A DNA stretch of 64,000 nt from Flavobacterium tructae. GTDB taxonomy: Bacteria; Bacteroidota; Bacteroidia; Flavobacteriales; Flavobacteriaceae. The stretch covers positions 1-64,000 of the forward strand of contig NZ_MUHH01000067.1 of assembly GCF_002217475.1 (NCBI RefSeq). Reading direction: 5' to 3'. Below are positions 59,229-64,000 of this stretch, one piece after another. The position numbers were made by a program, and so were the translations under genes. Each line of letters starts with the position of its first letter. Position 1 is the stretch's first letter. Under the pieces are notes generated by a model that saw nothing but the letters and a program-made list of their open reading frames with translations, did no database searches and was not told the origin of the DNA.

Positions 59229-60170
59229 TTATTTTTTAACTTCTGTACTATCTTTTGTTTTATCTGCTGTGTCTCCTTTTTTAGGAGCGCTTTTATCTAC
59301 CCAAACTTCTCCTTCCGGTTCTTTTGGATCTTTTGGATTACTGCCTTGTAAAGACAAAATGTAACTCGCTACTTTTTGAATTTCTTTTGGCTTCATCCCA
59401 TTGGTTTTCCAGGAAACCATTCCTTTTCCGTCACGTCCTCCATTGGTAATCGTATGGAAAATTTCTTTAATTCCGCCTCCTAAAATCCAGTGATCATCGG
59501 TCAGGTTTGGTCCAATTTGACCACCACCGTCTGCTCTGTGACAGGCTGCACAATTGGTCATGAAGATCTCCTTACCGGCTGCCAAACTTGCATCATCTGT
59601 TAATAAGACAACTGTTTTTTCATCCATCAAATCAGGAGCTGTTTTAAGATATTCCTCAACATCTATTTTAGCCTGAGCCATTTCTTTTCTCAACTCAGTT
59701 TCCTGATCGTCTCCTCCAAAAATATCGTAACGAGCTACATAGATTACACCAAATATGATACAGATGTAGAATAGATATACCCACCAAGGCGGTAAATTGT
59801 TATCTAACTCTTTGATACCGTCATAATCATGATCCATTAACAAATCGCCTTCTCTTTCAATAGGTTCTGTTTGTGTTAGTTTATGCATCAACTCTTTGTA
59901 CCAGGTACTTTCGGTCAGACTTAAACTCTTTTCATGATCAGCTTTTGCTTTTTCTTCCGGTGACATTAATTGATACATTACCCTATTAACAGCACTCAAC
60001 GTTATTTCGATTGCAATCAGAATAAACAGAAAAACAAATAGAAAAATGGAAACCATTGGATACTTGATAAAAGCCGGCCTGTCACCGGAATCTATAAAAT
60101 ATTCCATGAGAGCAAAGACAATGAAAAAAATCAATGGCACTCTTACATATACTGGGAAAAATCTTTTCAT
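59229..60170 (-). CDS. ccoP: cbb3 oxidase subunit CcoP with a single haem c site
   Basis: 313 aa. Two N-terminal membrane segments (VRVPLIFFIVFALMEYFI, VSIFLFVFLFILIAIEI), then the CcoP N-domain mark ELDNNLPPWWVYLFYICIIFGVIYV, and a cytochrome c domain with CAACH and the Met ligand likely in GMVSWKTNGMKP. Only one CxxCH is present, against two in proteobacterial CcoP. It passes electrons to CcoNO. The C-terminus is a charged tail. Confidence 0.92.
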   Translation of the reverse strand: MKRFFPVYVRVPLIFFIVFALMEYFIDSGDRPAFIKYPMVSIFLFVFLFILIAIEITLSAVNRVMYQLMSPEEKAKADHEKSLSLTESTWYKELMHKLTQTEPIEREGDLLMDHDYDGIKELDNNLPPWWVYLFYICIIFGVIYVARYDIFGGDDQETELRKEMAQAKIDVEEYLKTAPDLMDEKTVVLLTDDASLAAGKEIFMTNCAACHRADGGGQIGPNLTDDHWILGGGIKEIFHTITNGGRDGKGMVSWKTNGMKPKEIQKVASYILSLQGSNPKDPKEPEGEVWVDKSAPKKGDTADKTKDSTEVKK

Positions 60171-60172
60171 TT

Positions 60173-60367
60173 TTATTTATCTTTTGAAATTATAATAAGC
60201 CCTTCATCCAAAGGTATCGCACTCATCTCCTCTATTTTTTCTTTCTTATAGGAGAACACCCAAAAACCCAGGCCTACAAAGAAGAAAAAGAATATCAGTA
60301 GAGAAAGTATCGGGTAAATCTCTATACCCGAAATGTTCTCCATATTGTGTTTTATTTGCTCAAACAT
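60173..60367 (-). CDS. ccoQ: Small cbb3 oxidase subunit, CcoQ-like
   Basis: 64 aa. One membrane segment (ILSLLIFFFFFVGLGFWVFSY) and a charged end (KKEKIEEMSAIPLDEGLI). Placed between ccoNO and ccoP with gaps of 7 and 2 bases, the position of ccoQ. Sequence alone would not identify it. Confidence 0.78.
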   Translation of the reverse strand: MFEQIKHNMENISGIEIYPILSLLIFFFFFVGLGFWVFSYKKEKIEEMSAIPLDEGLIIISKDK

Positions 60368-60374
60368 GATGCTG

Positions 60375-62561
60375 TTATTTAGATGGTTGCTTTACTTTGA
60401 TATCGGTTCCAAGTCTTTGTATGTAAGCAATTAAAGCGACAATTTCTCTCTCATTCATCGGAATGAATTTTTCACCTTTAGCAATTGCTTTTTTCTTACT
60501 TTCCTCATAACTTTTTACATAGTCAGGATCGTTCTCCAGACTTTTTTCAATTGTCATTGCCTGCGCTCTCAATGTTTTAGTCGCATTTGCGATTTCTTCT
60601 TCGGTATAAGGAACACCCAGTGAAACCATTGCCTTCATTTTCTTCTGAGTCAGGGAAACATCCATCGCTTCGTTATCAAAAAGCCATTTGTAACCCGGCA
60701 TAATTGAACCTGCTGAAGTACTTTGCGGATTCCACATATGGTTGAAATGCCAGTTGTCATTATATTTTCCACCTACTCTCAACAAATCAGGACCCGTACG
60801 TTTTGATCCCCATAAAAATGGATGATCGTATACAAACTCTCCTGCTTTTGATTGTGGTCCGTAGCGCTCTACTTCACTTCTGAAAGGACGAACAGATTGT
60901 GAATGACACCCCACACAACCTTCTCTGATATATAAATCACGTCCTTCAAGTTCTAATGGTGTATATGGTTTCACACTTGAGATGGTCGGAATATTAGATT
61001 TGACCATAATAGTGGGTACAATCTGAATAACACCTCCGATTAAAATAGCGATTGTAGCCAAAATGGTTAACTGAATTGGTTTTCTCTCCAACCAGGTATG
61101 GAATTTCTCTCCATTAAGTCTTCCACTACTAATTCTTTGTAAAGCCGGAGCTTGTGCCAATTCGTCTTCAATAGTCTGACCTGCTTTTACGGTCATGATA
61201 ATATTGTACACCAATGTCAGCATTCCAATTAAATACAAACTACCTCCAATGGCTCTCATCCAATACATTGGCATAATAGCGGTAACCGTTTCAAGGAAAT
61301 TACCATAAACTAAAGTTCCATCCGGATTAAATTGTTTCCACATTGACGCTTGTTGAAAACCTGCCACATACAATGGAATTGTGTAAATAATGATTCCTAA
61401 AGTTCCTATCCAAAAGTGAAAATTGGCCAATTTTTTAGAAAACAAATCCGATTTGGTCATTCTCGGAATCAACCAATAAATAATACCAAATGACATGAAA
61501 CCATTCCAGGCTAAAGCCCCTACGTGTACGTGTGCAACGATCCAGTCTGTATAGTGCGCGATAGCATTTACATTTTTTAAAGAAAGCATTGGTCCTTCAA
61601 ATGTTGCCATTCCGTAACCGGTAATTGCTACTACAAAGAATTTTAAAACCGGTTCTTCACGAACTTTATCCCACGCTCCTCTTAATGTTAGAAGTCCGTT
61701 GATCATACCACCCCAAGACGGTGCAATAAGCATTACTGAAAATGCAACTCCTAAATTTTGTGCCCAGTTTGGCAAAGCCGAATACAATAAGTGGTGTGGA
61801 CCTGCCCAGATATAAATAAAAATCAGCGACCAGAAATGGATAATTGATAATCTATAAGAATATACCGGACGATTCGCTACTTTTGGAACGAAGTAATACA
61901 TTAGCCCTAAAAACGGCGTCGTAAGGAAAAATGCAACCGCATTGTGGCCATACCACCACTGAACTAAAGCATCCTGAACCCCTGCGTAAACGGAGTAGCT
62001 TTTGAAGGCCGAAACCGGAATCTCAATATTATTGAAAATGTGCAACACTGCTACTGTAACAAATGTGGCCAGATAAAACCAAATGGCTACATATAAATGG
62101 CGTTCTCTACGACGCAGCATGGTACCAATCATATTAATTCCCATTACTACCCAAATAAGTGCAATCGCAATATCTATTGGCCATTCTAATTCAGCATATT
62201 CTTTTGAAGAAGTATACCCTAAAGGCAAGGTGATTGCTGCGGCTACAATGATAAGCTGCCAGCCCCAAAAATGCAGATTACTTAAAAAGTCGCTGAACAT
62301 TCTGGCTTTTAGCAAACGCTGCAGCGAATAATACATCCCTGCAAAAAAAGCATTTCCAACGAAGGCAAAAATCACCGCATTGGTGTGCAAAGGCCGTAGT
62401 CGACCATAACTAAGCCAGGAGATCCCATCTGTTATGTTGGGAAAAAGGTACATCACCGCAAGGGTAAGCCCGACTAACATCCCCACTACTCCAAATAAGA
62501 TAGTAGCGTAAATGAACTTTTTAACAATTTTGTTGTCGTAATAAAACTGTTCCATTTCCAT
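60375..62561 (-). CDS. ccoN: Fused cbb3 oxidase subunits I and II (CcoNO)
   Basis: 728 aa. Residues about 1-480 are the haem-copper subunit I, with the conserved histidines seen in RLRPLHTNAVIF, WWYGHNAVAFFLT, WAGPHHLLYSALPNW and HYTDWIVAHVHVGALAW. From about 490 a membrane anchor leads into the CcoO domain with one haem c site (REGCVGCHSQSVRPF, about 548-552) and MPGYKWLF. It reduces oxygen with high affinity and pumps protons. The N-O fusion is usual in Bacteroidetes. Confidence 0.95.
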   Translation of the reverse strand: MEMEQFYYDNKIVKKFIYATILFGVVGMLVGLTLAVMYLFPNITDGISWLSYGRLRPLHTNAVIFAFVGNAFFAGMYYSLQRLLKARMFSDFLSNLHFWGWQLIIVAAAITLPLGYTSSKEYAELEWPIDIAIALIWVVMGINMIGTMLRRRERHLYVAIWFYLATFVTVAVLHIFNNIEIPVSAFKSYSVYAGVQDALVQWWYGHNAVAFFLTTPFLGLMYYFVPKVANRPVYSYRLSIIHFWSLIFIYIWAGPHHLLYSALPNWAQNLGVAFSVMLIAPSWGGMINGLLTLRGAWDKVREEPVLKFFVVAITGYGMATFEGPMLSLKNVNAIAHYTDWIVAHVHVGALAWNGFMSFGIIYWLIPRMTKSDLFSKKLANFHFWIGTLGIIIYTIPLYVAGFQQASMWKQFNPDGTLVYGNFLETVTAIMPMYWMRAIGGSLYLIGMLTLVYNIIMTVKAGQTIEDELAQAPALQRISSGRLNGEKFHTWLERKPIQLTILATIAILIGGVIQIVPTIMVKSNIPTISSVKPYTPLELEGRDLYIREGCVGCHSQSVRPFRSEVERYGPQSKAGEFVYDHPFLWGSKRTGPDLLRVGGKYNDNWHFNHMWNPQSTSAGSIMPGYKWLFDNEAMDVSLTQKKMKAMVSLGVPYTEEEIANATKTLRAQAMTIEKSLENDPDYVKSYEESKKKAIAKGEKFIPMNEREIVALIAYIQRLGTDIKVKQPSK

Positions 62562-62563
62562 AA

Positions 62564-62755
62564 TTATACTTGTTTTTCTTTTATTGATGAATTGTTCTTT
62601 TGGCTGGTAATTTTGGTCTCATCATCAAAAAGCATTCTGACTGAGGGTGTATAATCGTCATCGTATTGTCCTGATTTGACAGCTACGATAAAAGCAACAA
62701 AGAATCCAATTGCCACGAAAATACTTACTGAAATTAATAGATAAATAACACTCAT
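62564..62755 (-). CDS. ccoS: CcoS-type cbb3 oxidase assembly protein
   Basis: 63 aa. The start SVIYLLISVSIFVAIGFFVAFIVAVKSGQYDD is the whole CcoS domain, ending in the GQYDD mark. It is needed to load haem and copper into CcoN in other bacteria. It heads the ccoSNOQPGH run and stops two bases before ccoNO. Confidence 0.9.
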   Translation of the reverse strand: MSVIYLLISVSIFVAIGFFVAFIVAVKSGQYDDDYTPSVRMLFDDETKITSQKNNSSIKEKQV

Positions 62756-62774
62756 ACCTTACGTTTTATACTAA

Positions 62775-62819
62775 CAAAATTACTCGGTTATTGACTGGTA
62801 AAATATGATAATTATCATA
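62775..62819 (-). promoter_or_regulatory. ccoS promoter with perfect FNR-like dyad
   Basis: TATGATAATTATCATA (62804-62819) is a perfect 16-bp palindrome, of the ATGATnnnnATCAT type. On the minus strand TAATTTTG (62775-62782) lies 33 bases downstream, centre to centre, the same distance as at hemN. A second hairpin, CATAGG-ACTTCG-CCTATG, overlaps its far side. Predicted start of transcription is about 15 bases before the ATG, putting the dyad near -40. Confidence 0.65.
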
Positions 62820-62864
62820 GGCGAAGTCCTATGTTAAAAATATAAAAAATAACTTCAGAATTAT

Positions 62865-64000
62865 TTATAATGATTTTAAATTACTGTTAATGAAATAGTT
62901 AGACATAATAGTAACAAAACTTACAATCGTAATTGTGCTTAAAGGCATGATAATAGCTGCAACCAATGGCAACAGATTTCCTGTAATTGCGAAGGAAAGC
63001 CCAACAACATTATACAGCAGTGACAAGACAAAACTCATTTTAATAATTGTAATCGACTTGTGTGATAATTTTAAAAAATAATTTAGTCTCGAGAACTCAC
63101 TTGCATCCAGTATAGCATCGCAGGCAGGAGAGAAAACATTGACATTTTCAGAGATCGAAATTCCAACATTACTTTGTGCCAAAGCACCTGCATCGTTTAA
63201 ACCGTCCCCAACCATCATCACATTACAACCTTCGTCCTGCAGTTTTTTGATAAATTCTAACTTTTGCTCCGGCTTCTGATTAAAAATCAGTTCTGTATTT
63301 TTAGGCAAAATGGCTTGCAAAGTAGCGCGTTCTCCATCATTATCCCCTGAAAGCACCTTTATTTGATACTCATGACTTAATGTTGAAAAAAGTTTTTCTA
63401 ATCCATCCCTATATTTATTCTGAAATGTAAATTTTCCATAATAAGTACCACCGATTCTAATATGAAGACCTGTTTTTTCAATTTCAGACAGTTCCGTTAC
63501 AGGACTATCAACAAAGGCGGCAGATCCAATTTTGATTGTTGCATTCTCTGTAGAAGCCTGAATTCCTTTTCCGGTAATTTCCTGAAAATCATTTATTTTT
63601 ATTCTATCTGAATCCGGCAGGAAATCATACAACATTCGGCTCAACGGGTGATTAGAAGCACGAAGCACATTTTTAATAAGTATATAATTTTCTTCAGAGA
63701 GAGAATTTCCCTCATACACAATATTCGATTTTTTATTAGTGGTGATCGTTCCGGTTTTGTCAAAAACAATCGTATCCACTTTTGCCAGCTGCTCAATTAC
63801 TAACGCATTTTTGAGATACATTTTTTGCTTGCCCATGATTCGCAGTATATTACCAAAAGTAAAAGGTGCAGTAAGTGCCAATGCACATGGACAGGCGACA
63901 ATCAGAACCGCAGTAAAGACGTTAAAAGCGGTATTGGCATCAATAAAAATCCAATAACCAAAGCCTGCAAAAGCAATTAATAATAACAATGGTGTAAAAT
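62865..64000 (-). CDS. ccoI: Heavy-metal P1B-type ATPase, CcoI-like (N-terminus outside window)
   Basis: At least 378 aa; the gene runs off the right edge. Seen: the metal-site CPC in VLIVACPCALALTAPFTFG, the phosphorylated Asp in VFDKTGTITT, the HP motif in RASNHPLSRM, and the hinge MVGDGLNDAGALAQS. These are the marks of a Cu+-exporting ATPase. From its place beside ccoS it should be CcoI, which supplies copper for CcoN. It is separated from ccoS by 109 bases with a promoter, so the two may be transcribed apart. Confidence 0.9.
   Translation of the reverse strand, partial: FTPLLLLIAFAGFGYWIFIDANTAFNVFTAVLIVACPCALALTAPFTFGNILRIMGKQKMYLKNALVIEQLAKVDTIVFDKTGTITTNKKSNIVYEGNSLSEENYILIKNVLRASNHPLSRMLYDFLPDSDRIKINDFQEITGKGIQASTENATIKIGSAAFVDSPVTELSEIEKTGLHIRIGGTYYGKFTFQNKYRDGLEKLFSTLSHEYQIKVLSGDNDGERATLQAILPKNTELIFNQKPEQKLEFIKKLQDEGCNVMMVGDGLNDAGALAQSNVGISISENVNVFSPACDAILDASEFSRLNYFLKLSHKSITIIKMSFVLSLLYNVVGLSFAITGNLLPLVAAIIMPLSTITIVSFVTIMSNYFINSNLKSL

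Overview
The window looks like a chromosomal segment of a Flavobacterium-type Bacteroidetes. Signs of this are low G+C, promoters of the TTG...TAnnTTTG type, a type IX secretion (T9SS) C-terminal sorting domain, SprB-like repeats, a fused CcoN-CcoO cytochrome oxidase subunit, and many short secreted or lipoprotein genes with little Shine-Dalgarno signal. I see no rRNA, tRNA, CRISPR array, transposase or phage module.

Layout. 1-13.9 kb is mixed chromosomal content: the end of an unknown gene, a solo RadC/JAB protein, an XRE regulator, a secreted S10 carboxypeptidase, a GNAT, a HutD-family protein, a Crp/Fnr-type regulator divergent from a PL1 pectate lyase lipoprotein, an overlapping HipA-like kinase/DUF3037 pair, NAD(P)HX dehydratase, gcvT, a Prc-type S41 protease and a YebC protein. 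The spacers here are full of palindromic and tandem repeats.

14.3-41.0 kb is one tightly packed block of 12 plus-strand genes, nearly all exported. In order they are a 1574-aa giant with a TTG start, a 693-aa fibronectin-III-like protein, five tandem paralogues of about 390-440 aa, a 2192-aa SprB-repeat protein with a type A T9SS sorting domain, an outer-membrane barrel-like protein, a TANFOR/FN3-like protein with a proline-rich linker and unrelated C-terminus, and two small genes at the end. I consider this the most likely undescribed system: a surface-exposed assembly, possibly an adhesin or a polymorphic-toxin carrier. The 2192-aa protein is built from seven three-repeat units with a strict cysteine pattern that suggests alternating intra- and inter-repeat disulfides.

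41.1-54.6 kb is housekeeping: a cysteine-motif membrane protein, a small lipoprotein, a cysteine synthase family enzyme, oligopeptidase B, a YbaB/EbfC nucleoid protein, threonine aldolase, prfB with its programmed +1 frameshift, msrB, an lpxD copy, an acyl-CoA carboxylase carboxyltransferase, DoxX and small unknown genes. A secreted coiled-coil gene just after the carboxylase is flanked by a perfect 39-bp direct repeat copied from the end of the carboxylase gene.

54.7-64 kb is the low-oxygen respiration region: hemN (plus strand) and the convergent minus-strand cluster ccoI-ccoS-ccoNO-ccoQ-ccoP-ccoG-ccoH-TauE/SafE-like. hemN and ccoS each carry an FNR-like dyad exactly 33 bp (centre to centre) upstream of a TAnnTTTG box, suggesting shared oxygen-responsive activation.
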